A DNA stretch of 54,225 bases from Saccoglossus kowalevskii (GCF_000003605.2 NW_003126883.1:327327-381551), one strand, 5' to 3'; positions 1 through 41,707 are shown, counted from the first letter of the stretch. Program-made: numbers and translations. The notes: generated by a model not told the origin, from the letters alone.

Positions 1-121
1 TATTACACTGCAGTAGAAGTGACCAATATTGGACCATAACAAGAGTCTATCAAGAGTATGAATCCAGTAATTAGATCATCACATAAATCTCATGGTTAAG
101 TTTATCACATATCTAACTTAC

Positions 122-28179
<28,058 letters not shown>

Positions 28180-28206
28180 GTTGTGTGGTGATGGTTAGAC
28201 GTCGTT

Positions 28207-28290
28207 TTAGCTGTGAAACACGTTTGTTGATAAATCAGTTTTCATAAACTCTTGTTCGATGTGTATCCGCCCACTAGTGACAGTCGCCAT
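28207..28290 (-). other. Upstream ORF in the WDR81 leader
   Basis: On the WDR81 sense strand an ATG at 28290 within the context CAATATGGCGAC opens a 27-codon ORF that stops at 28207. It is in the same frame as the main start at 28179, separated by the TAA and 27 nt. The ATGGCG context resembles a YY1/TISU element. It could restrict main-frame initiation, or be removed if TTTCACAG at about 28210 acts as a splice acceptor. The true transcription start is not visible. Confidence 0.45.
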
Positions 28291-28366
28291 ATTGAAAATA
28301 CAATGTCGGCAACGCCATCTACGACATGTTTTGAGAAATATTTTGTTTTTATTCATTTTCGTGGGA

Positions 28367-28560
28367 CACTTCCGAGTCGATGGCGATGGCATAAATTGAC
28401 CCCAAAAATATTATCAAAGTTTTACTAAATTTAGTGATTAAAATGCCATTTTTATTATGATGACCTCATCTTCATCTGTAGTAATTGTATTGTTGATTTA
28501 AATCATCAGCCATCTTATTATTATACACCTCCAGAATCACCATATAAGGACTCGGAAGTG
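28367..28560. promoter_or_regulatory. Inverted ETS-type sites upstream of WDR81
   Basis: The 11-mer CACTTCCGAGT at 28367-28377 recurs as its exact reverse complement ACTCGGAAGTG at 28550-28560. Each contains a CGGAAGTG core typical of ETS/GABP binding sites of TATA-less promoters. They lie 190-380 bp upstream of the WDR81 ATG, where a promoter is expected. Binding is inferred from the motif only. Confidence 0.4.
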
Positions 28561-31100
28561 ACGATACAAACGTGGCCATGCATTTCTAAGAATAGAATTC
28601 CTCACGGCAATTATCAGCCTTTTGTGATCGGATCGATTGTAGTGATACTATTAACGTAGATAAATGGCTTTGGTTGATGACTCACTTTCTTTGGGAGCCA
28701 TTATTATATAACGATCTATATACGTGAATATCCTGTGTGGCCCAGTCTGTAATACCCCGTAAACAGAGTATCTGACTTAAATTAAAACTAAAATGACTAT
28801 GTAGTGCAAAAATCTAAATCTAAATGATATAATCGAATTGTTTTGTTAATCATCATATTCTGTTATTCAAAACAAGTTTACAGCGTATTCACAAGACTAG
28901 GGGCAGGTATTGCAGTCAAACCATCGCCCTCAACTTGAAAGAGGGACGATTAGTAGACAGAGTAAAAATATCGGGTTGCTAATGAGGAGGTCATCAGATA
29001 TAAATGACGTCTTATTCACAGCACATATGTCTGTATATAGTTCATTTCATGTTCCTTGACTTTGATTTATGCTGCCGTAAAGTGTGTATCCAACATCTGT
29101 TTATATTTATCAATGTCTCTATATCATGATTATACACTAAACCATTCGCTATTTAACGAGGAAAAAGATATGCAATTTTTAAAATATGTCCCAATAAAAC
29201 AGAATAAAACACAGAACCTGACCCAACTTTGACCACATACAACGATAGCTTTCAAGTGCTGCAACATACTCATTTTCTTCAAAATCGTTTTGAGAGTGTG
29301 TTTGAACGAGTTCATTCATAACTAAGCCAGTTTGTAACACCACATCAAACTTGATTTTATAGACGTATTTTGAGGGGAAACAAACTTTTTGTTTTTATTT
29401 TTAATTGGTTTGCTTCTTTTTTAAAAAATTATAATTTGTCTGAATTATAGTTTGAGAAATGTTAACAAATCGGACGCGACATTTTTGACCAAATTTATCC
29501 TTGAATGCAATTATCATGAAACAACAAAATGCTGAAGTCTGAAGGGTCCTAATTGAAAACTAGAAAATAGGCAGATCTGTATAAAATCGGTTTTGATTTT
29601 GCTCTTAGCACAAAATTCGAGTGGAAATCGTTTGACAGTAGTTTGCTTTGAGAAAAGTAGAACAAATCGTGCACTGAGATTGAGTCAACTTCAAGTTGTG
29701 AACACGAGTGTGACAATCTATTGCTGACATTTGTATCCGGATAGATATTGTCTAATTAAATAACCTGACTGTTAGATATAGCTCAGATAGTAATCACATA
29801 CATGCGCACTATATAATTCGTTTACACTCAGATTTGATACCATTGTAAAAAAAAAAACATTACCAAAAGTCACCAGCAAGACACACGTGACCCATCCTTA
29901 AGTTGACGAAATGATTACATAAATTACGACACTAGCATCCCGAGAAATCTCATCTTGTTATTAATTCTATATGAAATTGGAGGAGTATGTTTAATTTATT
30001 CCAAGAAAGGGTACATCTGATGAGGGGACTACAGTAATGGTTATTATAATAATAATATGATATCTGAGATATACAGTGTATAATCTCATATTGGATGGGA
30101 TTAAGACCGAATCCGAGCTGAAACAAAACACACTGAAACAGTAATTGATACACCGGCAATTTAGTTGAAATACTCGCTAACTATAACACTAAATATAACA
30201 AAACCAGAATATTTATAAGTGAAAAAAGTAAACTACTAAAATGTTAAAATGTGTCACTATTAACGCATATCATATAACATGTTTGTTGAACTTTGAATAC
30301 ATGTAGAAAAAAGTAATATTAATATTTGTACAACTATGTATTTTCTACATAAAACATCAAATATTGTTGCTTGATTTTCTTATATTATGTACATATTGTT
30401 TCGTAAATACTGCACTGTGTGGTTTCTTATACCAAACTGTTTGTATACATAACGCTTTGCCATATCATATCACATATAGCTTACATAGGAAATTGTTGTG
30501 GTTTTACTAACTCCCAGGCAATGGTGTGTTTTGGCGGGTCTTTCACCTCGATTTGTAAATTATCTTTAATGTTTGAATTTACAAATTTACTTTTTTAGGA
30601 CTGAATACAGAATCGGAATATAATTAAAGTAATACCACAAAGATTGCATTTAAGAATATATAGAAACACACCCTCGCATGTACCCATCAAGTTGATTTGG
30701 CGCGATTAAAGTTCATTGGCACGATGGAAATACTCGACGGAAGTTATGTTCAACCCAACAACAGTCACACCAAACGTCACAAACCCAGCGTGTGATAAGT
30801 GATGTGACCTGTCAGTTGTATATGCCAGATATGCCCGACCTCTGCTCCAACACATAAAACACCATATTGAAACAGCGAGCACGTAAACTTCCCGTCCAAC
30901 CAAGTAAAGCACCCTCTAACCTAATGAAAAATAACTCAATAACTTTATCATCAGTTCTCTGAAATGTTCTTCTTGGTTGAGATACTACTCGATTTGTGTC
31001 ATATTTATTCTAATTTATCCACGTAGATAACACAATTATCAATACATTGATTAATATGTAGTATTTGACATATTTGTCGTTACTGAAAATACAGCGCACT
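28400..31100. other. Intergenic region between the divergent WDR81 and Jagged genes
   Basis: The two genes are head-to-head with start codons about 3.2 kb apart. Apart from the ETS-type motif at 28550-28560, I see no assured gene. A minus-strand frame at 30706-30912 has somewhat gene-like composition and hydrophobic stretches, but I recognise no family and its start is preceded by a stop. Enhancers for a Notch ligand could lie here; that is a guess from position. Confidence 0.5.
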
Positions 31101-31269
31101 GTTGTTGTGGATTAATCTTTGCTGAGTTGGAGAGTAAACAACAGACCACCCCGGAAACGACCCAAGACAGCTTTGCGTTGGTGTTGCATATCACGTCTCA
31201 TCGTGGGTATTGCGGTTTGTGGTGACTTGACGTGTTTGGGTTTCAAGGAAATTGCCATCCGGGTCAAAC

Positions 31270-31302
31270 ATGACGGATAAAAGTGGGATCGACACTCTTT
31301 GA
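31270..31302 (+). other. Upstream ORF in the Jagged leader
   Basis: An ATG at 31270 opens ten codons ending in TGA at 31302, 65 bp before the Jagged start codon at 31368. Whether it is in the mature leader depends on the transcription start, which is not visible. Confidence 0.4.
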
Positions 31303-31367
31303 GTTCATTCAGCGCCGGTCTACCACGAGTATCAGACGTGCCCTTCGCGCACATTACCGTAACAAAT

Positions 31368-31433
31368 ATGGGTTTACTTTCAGACAACACGCGATTTTTT
31401 ATTTTCATTCACTGTCTTATTTCAGTTTTACAA
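31368..31433 (+). CDS. JAG: Jagged exon 1: signal peptide
   Basis: Twenty-two codons, [16 protein letters not shown] then LISVLQ, ending in donor CAA|GTACGT. The hydrophobic core [12 protein letters not shown] fits a signal peptide, and phase 0 joins exactly to exon 2 ([17 protein letters not shown]), which is the start of the MNNL domain. This exon is too short to stand out as an ORF; the choice of ATG rests on the signal sequence and phase. Confidence 0.75.
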
Positions 31434-34400
31434 GTACGTAAATTATGCTAAATACTTATTTACTTTATTTATATTTAATTAAGATTTGATTGGGAAAAAT
31501 ATGTGTGAACAGTCTACCGTTATTTGTATGTGCCATGATAAGTTCGGCAGAGCAGCCCTAACTTTGTTTTCTGAACTGGATTTTCGTATTAACATTTATT
31601 GATTTTCATTTCTAACGCGAATTTATAACATAAATACTCGTAACAATTTTTCGGAGTTTTTAGTAATGACAAATACTATTTTTTTCTTCTGAACAGTTAG
31701 TATCCGGCAATGGCATGCTACAAATACAGCTAGTATCCTACGTCAACCCGCACGGACTTTTAATGGACGGCAACGATTGTGATAACGACGAGACAGAGTG
31801 TGACACTTGGATGGAATTCTGCATACGGCAGTCACCCTATCACATCAACTCAACATGTCGATATGGCAATGAAAGCACAGGAATATTAGGGGGCGACGCA
31901 ATAGATTTTACCTCTGGACAATTTCTAGGGAATGGACTTACGAACCCTATTGCTTTTCCGTTCACTGACGAATGGCCGGTAAGTTCGGACTACTACGAAA
32001 TACGGGCATCTTGTTTAACAGTATCCGGTGTGTGTTCCGTTGCTGTTTTCCCTTTCAACAGCGTCTGCATTCTTTTTCTATTACGTAAACTATATTAGTA
32101 TTGAAATAATTGTGTTTTTTGATCTAATTTTACTACTTGTTTAAAAACGTAATGTAGATCATTAATGTATACATCTTGAATAAAATCCAGGAGGAGACAC
32201 CAGTATGTAAGTAAATATCCTGGTGAATTAACAGTAAAAACTGGTCGAAGAAAAAAAAAAATATTGCTTTCTGTGAGCTCTCAAAATATTTAATGTTTAA
32301 TAATAGATGATCATAAATATGTGGAAGTTTCTAAATTGTAAACAGGAGTGTTTGTACACATTGGTGTCATACAAATTCCCTAAAGTCTGATGATATTTTA
32401 TAATTTTTTATTTTATTTTTTTATTTTACATAATAACAAACTGAGTTAAGTAAAATTGTTGATCCCACCCTGATGAATTACAAAATTTGGATAAACTATA
32501 GAATGATTAATTTCAGAGTTAGGTCCCAGGATGCACAGCATGAGGATGGACTAATCTGATACTATTACTTATTCACATCATGTTCACCATTCTATTCATA
32601 TGATCTAAACATATTTGTCTTAACCATATCTAGAACACTGTATAACCGACATGTACCCTGACATCATTCTGTATTCCAGAAAATTTTTTTTGGGTCAATT
32701 TGTTTTTTAAATTGATGCATGCACATGTTTTATTTCATTAAAATTGGGCTTCTATTTTGATTTTTAATGAAAGTAACATTTTTCTTATTACTGAATTTAC
32801 CGGTAATTTTCCCATTTTTTTTACACATGAAACTTTTTCCAAGCCAAATATGATGTTAAAAATTAAAATTAAATAACCTAAACTAACCACTTTTTTTTTA
32901 TCTTGTTTCAGAGTCAGTTTGGTTTATTTGTACGGGTATTTGATGATGACACCACTGGTGATGAATTAATCGATGAATATTATAAGACTATTCAAATTGA
33001 GCCCGGCAAAACTGAGCAGAGTGCTTTGTGGAGAACTGAACTTATGTTGGGAGAAAATACACAAATTGAAACGCAGGTCAAGGTAAGAGGTCAAAGCATG
33101 AATTTTCTTTGATGTTATGTATTTGTTTTCACATTTTGTAAGTCTGTTTTCTTTTAATTATGATTATGAGTCAAAGTTTGTACTACTGAGCATGTCTTTA
33201 GCATACATTCCTGTTAAAAATAATGAGAAAATATTATTTGCATTTGAGAATATAACAATTTGAATGTCAATTTATTAGGATTCCTATCATAACAATAATT
33301 AGTAAAATAGATAAATGCAAAATTTTCTATGATATTCCAGTGATGTCCAGTGATTCCTATTTGTTTATCCCAATGGCATATAACCATAATAATGAAGGTA
33401 TGAAGAAAATGACATCTATGAATTAAATTTCATCCAAAGCTCCTTAACTTAGTCAAAATTCTTCCCAACAATTCAAATCGTACATAATTATAGACTCTTA
33501 CTGAAGAAATTAGTATTTATGCTTCCCCCTGTAACTTCGGTCAGTCCCTTTTAGCATGCTCTGAAATGTACAGCTGCTTGACATACAACATATACAATAG
33601 CCCTTGCATATCTGGTTATTGACCTGTGATGATCCTTTACCTCTTTTAACAGTTAAGTAGGAGGCTATGAATCAAGGTGTGTCTACATTATAAGTATTCA
33701 TGAGCCTTGGATGCCACTGAGAGTCATCAAAGATGTCACTTCCTCAGAGATCACAAGAATGTTCTCATGAGTGCCTTTGAAAAGTAAACATGTGTCTCTT
33801 CATGTTTATTTTTGTTGTTGAATTGATGGCATAGTCTGACAGTTCAGTTAGCGGTGCTATAAATTTGCCTGCCAAACATTTATGCACTTTTGCTCATTTT
33901 TTTTATAATATTTTTGTTGAAGTATTGAACAAAACTTTTCATTGGCAAAATTACTCAAGTGATAAAAGTTGACTTCGGTATTCAAAACATTTAGTACCGG
34001 TATTCATTGAGTGTTAATGAGAATAAAATAGTGTTTAACCTTGCTGTGCTAGAAACAACATTTTTACTGATTTTCAATACAGAATAGTTACATGAAAGTT
34101 TGGAAGGCGACAAAAAGCAGTACATGTTTGCAGCAATTCTATTCTTACTAATACATCCCTTCCTCCAGTAAAAGTACCTGTTATTGTTGTTATCAATATG
34201 TAAGGGTTGACTAACACTAAAAAGGTATCACAATAACTCTGACACAGGATGCATTCAAATGAATTGTAAATGAGGTGGTCTCGCTTATTTCCTTCACTGA
34301 ATCACATCACTTCATTGTGTTTCAGTGTTGAATAACGCATTTGTAAATCCGTAGGTTTTCTGCGAAGCCGATTGGTACGACCGTCACTGCAACACATACT

Positions 34401-37400
34401 GTAAAGCTGAACCAGAAGATACTTACACATGTGAATATTCCACTGGTACTATAGTTTGCAAATTAGGGTGGGTCGGACCTGATTGTGATATGGGTAAGTA
34501 ATCATCACTATGATAGAAGAAAGGAATGGGGATGTGTGTTTTTTTCTTCTTCCAGGATGCAATATTGAGGAATGTGAAATTAGATCTGGTTATATTTATC
34601 CAAACTTATTGTAAGTCAGCTTAGTAATGTGTTTCATCAGTTGCTTAGCCTTGACAGCTAGATTCTGGTCACAGACCTCAACATTAATCACTATGTCAGA
34701 GATTAAATAACATTATAATCACTTTGCTTTTCTCTTGTTTCTCAGCTCTTTGTGCAACTGGATGTCACCCGATTCATGGCAGTTGTACACAGCCCAGAGA
34801 ATGCATGTAAGTTTTTTCACATTTCCCGTGATTTGAAAATTAAAAATACTCAATTGTACTTGACAAGTTAAAAGTTGCCTCTTGCTTTAAGTTTATTTAA
34901 GGTCATTCAACATATTAAATAAGAGCAAAAACTTTAAAAATAGAAGCTTTGAAGCTTATTCACCTAGCTCGGAATATTTTTTATTTTTTTTAAATGTTGA
35001 AAAACATGCAGCAAAAATAGATTTCCGTGAAGTGTTACTGATATTTCATAAAAAAAATAAATAGCATTCGTGAAAATGTACCCGAATATATTTATAGAAT
35101 TTTTACACATGATGAAACCTTTTACCATAGGAACCAATGGTACAATTGACTCATAAATCACCAATTTCATGTGCGTTTGACATATTTTTTGTGCAAAAAG
35201 TAGTTCAGTTGTTATTCTTTTTTCTCAAGATGTGTGAGCAGCAGCATCAAATAATGCCATATGTTAAAAGTCAAGCTGTATTATCGGATGTATTTTGTTT
35301 GTAGCATTTGACATATGAAGTAGTATATGCCATGCAACAATTACGCAATTCACAAGTTATCTTAGTGGCTGATTGCAATTCATGGCAGAGTTTACTACAT
35401 ACGTTAAAGACTTCAAATAAGTTTACAGATAGTACACTTTATTTACATTAACGCATGAAAGTATTATTGTCTTTAGGCTGTTCGGTCAAACATTGACATT
35501 ATAAAAAAGAATGTTTAGGCAATGCTGGAAAATGGGTTTGATAAGGCGAGGGCTGTTTGAATTCTTGGGGGGGGGGGCTTAGAGGATCTGAGGGGAAAAA
35601 CAATTAAAACTAACATTTCTGAAAACAAATCTAGCCACAATGGACTAGCAATTATATTCTTTATGTGTTCAAGTCAATGTAAAATTACATAGGGTTGAAT
35701 TGATTAGAGTTTAAGTAACATAATTATGAGTGAAAACATTATACTCAATCTTCCATGCCCTCCCCAAAGTTTTATATGGTCAGCCCCTAACTGGAACCAA
35801 TCCTTTTTTTCTGACAGGATTTCACATTTGGGCTATCATTTCATGCTCACCAAAACGTTTCTACCCATCACTGTACCCTTGTCTTAGAGATCATAGTCTA
35901 AATTCAGGAAATAATATCAAGTCAGACAATTATTGAGAATTGTATGCTATCACATATGACACTGTGACTGTCCTTGCTTTTCAAGGCACCCCGGCTGTCA
36001 CATCCTAGTTTATAGTGTTAAAGTATTGTGTTTATCATTTATAGTTGTGAAGAGTACTGGACGGGTAGACGCTGTGACCAATGCATTCCTAAAGCAGGAT
36101 GTGGTGAGTACTTTCAACTATTTGTCAAGAGTTTAAACACAGACAATACCGGTTCTATGTTGGAAATAAAATATATATTTTTTTAATTTAATTTTTTTTC
36201 AGCAAATGGTTTTTGCACTGTTGGAAATGACTGTATCTGCAATGACGACACCTGGGCAGGGGAACTTTGTAATATTGGTAAGTGCTGTTCAATGAGCTCC
36301 AAATACAACTTCTCATCTTTTACAATTGACTCACAAAATCAGTTTTTATCAATACTATTTTTATTCATTATTAGATTTGGATTCTTGTCGGAGCAATCCA
36401 TGCCTAAATGAGGCACATTGTGAAAGTACAGGACCAGATGCTTACAACTGTCAGTGTACAACTGGTTTCACTGGTATTAACTGCGAGACAGGCAAGTACT
36501 ACCCTCACCATTCACAAAATGAAACCTACAGAATTTTTTCACATTTTCCCCTAAATTTTGATCAAGAGATGTAGCTAATAAAAAAATTATGTCAATTTGG
36601 TCGAAAATTATAAAAACAAATAATAGAGAAATACATAAAACAGGCAAAATCTGGAATGGAAAAATGATGGGACTCAAGGAATAAATTGTGATAAATCAAC
36701 ATCTGAAATTGGGAATCTTTTTAAATAAGAAGTACAAAATAACAAATAAGTAAAATTAGAAATTTATTTCTCAACTCACAGCTGCTGTTATTAAAAATTT
36801 GCCCTGCATTACAGTAACTGTGTACATCTGTATATAGGGTTATGTAAGTAACAGTGTGTTTTGTCACTTTTTGTAGAAATTAATGAGTGTGACTCTTCAC
36901 CATGCCAGAATGGAGGTACTTGCATTGATGGTCCTGGTATCTATGAATGTAACTGTGGACTTTCATATGAAGGAGTAAACTGTGAGAGTGGTAAGCTTAT
37001 ATTGTTATATAATGTCTGTGTTAAAAAGAGTACTGACTGAATATAAATGTTAAATTGTCAAACTTATCATTTATCAATGCTACACCCAATGTGGGAAGTT
37101 AAAATAGAATTGCTATATAAATAAAAGTGACTTGAAAAACTGATCGTTAATGGATCGCTTGCCATTTATTATGTCATCAAATATACATTTATGAGATTTT
37201 TGTGCTATTTCTTCAGAAATCAATCACTGTTTGGTACCAGGTGTCGGTGGAGAAATGGTTCCATCTGGAGCTTGTGGTGATCATGGCACTTGTATTAGTG
37301 AGCCAACTGTTTTTATTTGTGAATGCCACACTGGATTTACCGGAAGATATTGCAAAACCAGTAAGTATATGTTAAATATATTATTAATAATAATTCAGGG

Positions 37401-40400
37401 GTGTTAACCAAGTGACTTGATATTTCAAGAGTTCCTCAACTATATTACGATTGTTTTTTTGTAGATATTGATGATTGCGTAGTAAATGAGTGTAAACATG
37501 GATCGACCTGTGTTGATGATATCAATGCTTACCACTGTGACTGTCTTCCAGGGTGGGAAGGACATCACTGCCAAAGAGGTAAATATAATGACACCACTAT
37601 CATATTACTATTATTATAATAATAATGAACACATCAATTCATTCATAGCAGTGATAAATAAAATAAATTACTACTTTCATTGTTTTTTTCTCCCAGATAT
37701 TGATGAATGTAGTTCAATGCCATGTAAAAATGGTGGCACATGCACTGATCTGTTAGCTGATTTTGAGTGTGCGTGTCCTAAAGGGTGGGAAGGCAAAGAC
37801 TGCACAGCAAGTAAGTCTAACACCAGTCATTTTAACTATATGATCTCTACTGTGATGGGAATTCACTTATTCTCTGTGTGAAACAGATTGTATTACACAA
37901 GACCCTGGGCACTGCATGCATGTGCAGACTATTGTTTTATCTGTCTGTAACTCATATCTCATTACTGTAAAACTGTGTCTTACTCAAGGTCTTCAGTCCC
38001 TGTTTTAATTCCTGCTGACTTAAAGGGCGGTGGTCGCAGTGTCCTGTTGGAGCCAAGGCAAAAAACAATATACATTGTTTCTAATTTTGAATGATCTCAG
38101 CATGAATTAGATGTTTATTACACATGTTAATTGAACATAATGAAAAGAAGACAGTGACTCACTTTATATGATTTATCTCTCAGGAGCTCCAGATGATTGT
38201 TTTGTGATGAAAAAAGGTATAATATCTCATGGTGCCGAGTGGGAAGACGACTGTAATGGCTGTCTTTGTGACGATGGAAATATTAAATGCAGTAAGGTAA
38301 TTATCGGTTATGAACCATTACTACACCATTTTAATTTTGTAAGGACAAATTTTCATGGGCGAAAAAACACAGAATTTTGTAGCAGTTAAAAATTGAGAAA
38401 TTTAGTCCTCAATTTAGAACAAGGGACACTTGAGCGTTTATGTTTGCATGCAGTACCGGTAAGTGGAAAATCACTCAAGACATGCAGTGATAAAAATATT
38501 CTAATGTGTGTCACCATACTCGTTACGAAGCGGTGAAATGTCAGTAGTATCATGTGTGGCATAAAGGTTTAGTGTCTCTTGTTGTACTGTATACATGTGC
38601 TGCCAAATAAGGTTTCTTTTTGGACCTGTAGTGTCTGGAGTGATAACCCATGTCAAAAAAGAATTATAGTCTGATAGCTTTGCAAATTTATAGATGGTTA
38701 AAATGAATAGAGTTTTTGAGTACCTTACCTAATTATCTCCTCCACCAACTTTCAGTCACACTAAAATCTAAAATCTGAAAGTTGTTTAAACAGTAATATT
38801 TTCTCCAAAAATATATCCACAGTGACGAGAATGCAGTGACACATTTTCAAACTAACATTTTTTCTTTCAGATTTGGTGTGGACCTGATAACTGTCTGAAC
38901 CTCAATCCTGACATAGATGAAACTAATGATCATGTTATCAACACATGTTCACCTGAAGCACCGTGTAGTCTAGTGTCAGATATTGAATGTCTACAAGGAG
39001 TTTGTGAGGACTTTGGTAAATGTATTAACGAGAATGACCCAGCACCAAAGGACGCTAAATGTGGGGAATCTTTCTTTGAGGAAAAGGCAACCACATATGC
39101 ATGCACATATGTAGGAATGAGACTGGATTTCAATATATTGCCAATGGTAAGCTAGCAAGTCTCAGAGTGTATTTTTATTTGATTACTATAGTAATACTGG
39201 TGGTAAAGGTTGCAGAAATGTGTGTTGCCCCCTAGAAATCAAAACATTAAAGGCCAGTGGTTGTCACGCCACGCATGTGTGACAGTTGGGTTGATAAACA
39301 TAGATTTTCCCACAATCCAATGTGCTTTTCTAATGAAATCACAAATACAAGTTTTGCCCTTGGCGCCACTTTCACTAATTACCACTGGCGTGTGATCGAT
39401 ACCTTTCATACATCAAAAAAATTTCGTACCGCCCTTTAAATATATTATATCAATAATTTGAATGGAAGTGAACTTTGTGAGACTATATATTCTTGGTTAC
39501 ATATTACAATTAACATAAAACATTTTTTAATAAATGAAATTACAATATCGTCATTTATTCTGATTTTTGTTTTAGAATACGACCGTAGAACAAGTCTGCG
39601 ATGCATTGCGGGACATTCAAGATCTACGACCACATGCAATGGAAGACAGATTGATTATTCAATGTGATAAAGATTTGGAGAGTGGAGAAGATAATGTCAT
39701 CTATGTCTCACAGGTAATACTCCTAGAAAATAAATCAAGTTACTGTTTTCGAATTTTTGAAATATTTTGATTTCAGGGTGTTATTCAACTTCAGTGAAAT
39801 ATCCACAGTTGTGAAGTTTTGTGACCCCCACCCCTAAAGAAATTGTTTCTTGAAAAATTTGTGAGATACATCACCTGGTTCTCAAACCATAATATCAATC
39901 ATGAAGAGTAAGGTAACAAATTTCTAAATATTATTTCAGGAGAGTGGTGGAGGAATGGAGGTAACGAAAGAAGCTATGGATGAAATGATTGGGTACATCA
40001 GGTCATTACCAGAAGACAGTGACAATCTCATATTGAAATCTATATATATATTTTCACCAAAGAAAAGTGAAAAAAGCACTGGATCAGGTAATATGTAGTA
40101 CCATAGTAGTCTAACATCAAATAATGTCCTACACATGTTTTATTGTGGTACTAGTTGATTGCAGCAGCATATATTCATTTTCATTTCCTCTCTCATTATA
40201 GCCATTGGGATCTGGTTACCTATATTGCTCGCAATCCTGGCTTTACTTATCCTCATCGCAGTTATCGCATTTGTTATCTGGTATCGTAGACGTAAACAAA
40301 GGGAAGATAAACATGTTGATCATCCTCTCTCCAGACTTACACTGAAAATGAGGGAAAATCCATTTTTTGAGGAAAAGGGTAAAAATAAATTTTCTTTATG

Positions 40401-41338
40401 ACACTAGAGGGCAGTATGACAGTATTTGCAGAGATTGTACATTTGATTGTGAAGCTCCATGATTTGAATACATTTTGATATTGATATAACAGGCAACACC
40501 TTTATGAAGTCCCCCCTCCACTTGTTATTTGTAAATATGAAAACAAAAAATAATGAATGTCAATTACCTCAACTAATTAGAGAAGACTGTTTTCAATATT
40601 TGATCATTTCCCCCTTTGAATTTATTCTGCAAACATTTTGATGTTTTGTTAAGGGTTAATCTTAATAGCATTTGCGAGGAAACAGTTTTGAGAATATGCT
40701 GTGACTCAAAAATGCCTGTGAAACTTTCATGATTTTCACGAACTCACAATAACTTTTCTCTCATAAAATCAAAGCGGTTTATCCTCACTTTGTACATGTA
40801 TTTAAGGGGTATCATTATTTTATCTCAATAACAGATGAAGTAGAAGATTACAATTGCACAACCTATGTACAGACTCCAGACAATTGCAGCAGCTCACCTG
40901 ATGCAGGTAACCATACATAATGTAAACTACCGTCTGTAATGTCCTGTAATGTTTGTTAAAATCAAACATGATGCCAAGAACGTCACTTCATTTAATGATT
41001 ATCAAACGACTTCACAAAGAACACGTGATGATCTTTTACATGCATGATCTTTTACTGGGAAGACACAAGACAAGCTTGGATTCTCCTCCCAAATGCAACC
41101 GACAATAATTTTCATACATTTTAGAAAAATTACCCATACACATCAATCAATCATTTGTATTTCTTTTGTTTGTATAGATTATGAGTTGGACGTTATTAGT
41201 ATACACTCGCAAAGTGATGCAGGCTGCCAAGGTGGAGGCTCAGAGGGCGAAGCAGGCGATGCAGACTATGTTGCAATGGATGACAAAGAACCAAAACCTG
41301 AGACATCCACTATTGATGGCTCACCAGATAATGTCTAA
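31368..41338 (+). CDS. JAG: Jagged/Serrate-type Notch ligand, short form with seven EGF repeats
   Basis: Membrane ligand that binds Notch on a neighbouring cell. Exons: 31368-31433, 31697-31978, 32912-33082, 34355-34493, 34746-34806, 36045-36103, 36203-36277, 36375-36491, 36877-36990, 37217-37360, 37465-37578, 37697-37810, 38184-38296, 38871-39146, 39576-39713, 39940-40087, 40202-40378, 40835-40906, 41178-41338; 2541 nt, all in phase. Residues: signal peptide 1-22, MNNL 23-173, DSL 174-219, EGF1-7 219-485, von Willebrand C-like ([14 protein letters not shown]) then KIWCGPDNC cysteine-rich part 486-615, juxtamembrane 616-710, span 712-738, then RRRK and a 108-residue tail. The VWC part identifies Jagged rather than Delta. 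EGF5 has GACGDHGTC, like the atypical Jagged EGF10. Human JAG1 has 16 EGFs and 1218 residues, so this is much shorter. The tail keeps an ENPFFEEKG segment where Jagged has its Mind-bomb N-box, and ends PDNV. Confidence 0.93.
34355..34493 (+). CDS. JAG: Jagged exon 4: divergent DSL domain
   Basis: Encodes the Delta/Serrate/LAG-2 module that contacts Notch. Six cysteines are in place: [25 protein letters not shown], and the GWVGPDC end is typical. The loop between the third and fourth cysteines reads KAEPEDTYT, two residues shorter than the JAG1 loop, and lacks the usual R-D-D-x-F-G-H pattern. WYD stands where YYG is usual. The donor is G|GTAAGT. No nearby alternative splice site restores the missing residues. 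Confidence 0.9.
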
Positions 41339-41701
41339 ACAGATGAACTAAATGTGCAATGTACCCACTGTGGAGAAAAAAAAAGAGACCTTGTCATGCT
41401 GGATAGGACGAAATGCCTATTACATTAAAAGTGCAATTCAAATTGTAGTTTAATTTCAAAGAACAGAATCATTGTTAAGTTTTGTGTAAATACAATTACC
41501 TTGGGGTGGGTGTGGGGGTGAGAAACTACTTAATTTTTGGGGTAGATGGATAGGGGTGGGGGTGATATTATAATCATAGCTAGCATGTTTCTATGCAAAT
41601 TATTTCTGTTTTAAATCTGTCCACTAAGTTTTTACAGGGTATAGTATTTTATTTAACACCATATTTATGATAAAAATATAAAAAAAAACAATTCCATTGA
41701 C

Positions 41702-41707
41702 TTTATT
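41702..41707 (-). terminator. Candidate poly(A) signal of COA6
   Basis: TTTATT on the plus strand reads AATAAA on the COA6 strand, 264 nt past its stop. If used, the COA6 transcript overlaps the Jagged 3' UTR by roughly 150-200 nt. Other AATAAA-like sites occur nearby (around 41650). Confidence 0.45.

Noticed and set aside
30706-30912. 68-codon minus-strand ORF with hydrophobic segments
   Set aside because: Composition is slightly gene-like, but no family is recognised, the frame is closed by a stop just upstream and no partner exon was found. Kept only as a note on the intergenic region.
31112-31408. 98-codon minus-strand ORF
   Set aside because: Overlaps the Jagged leader and signal peptide exon, which are supported by phase and domain fit on the plus strand.
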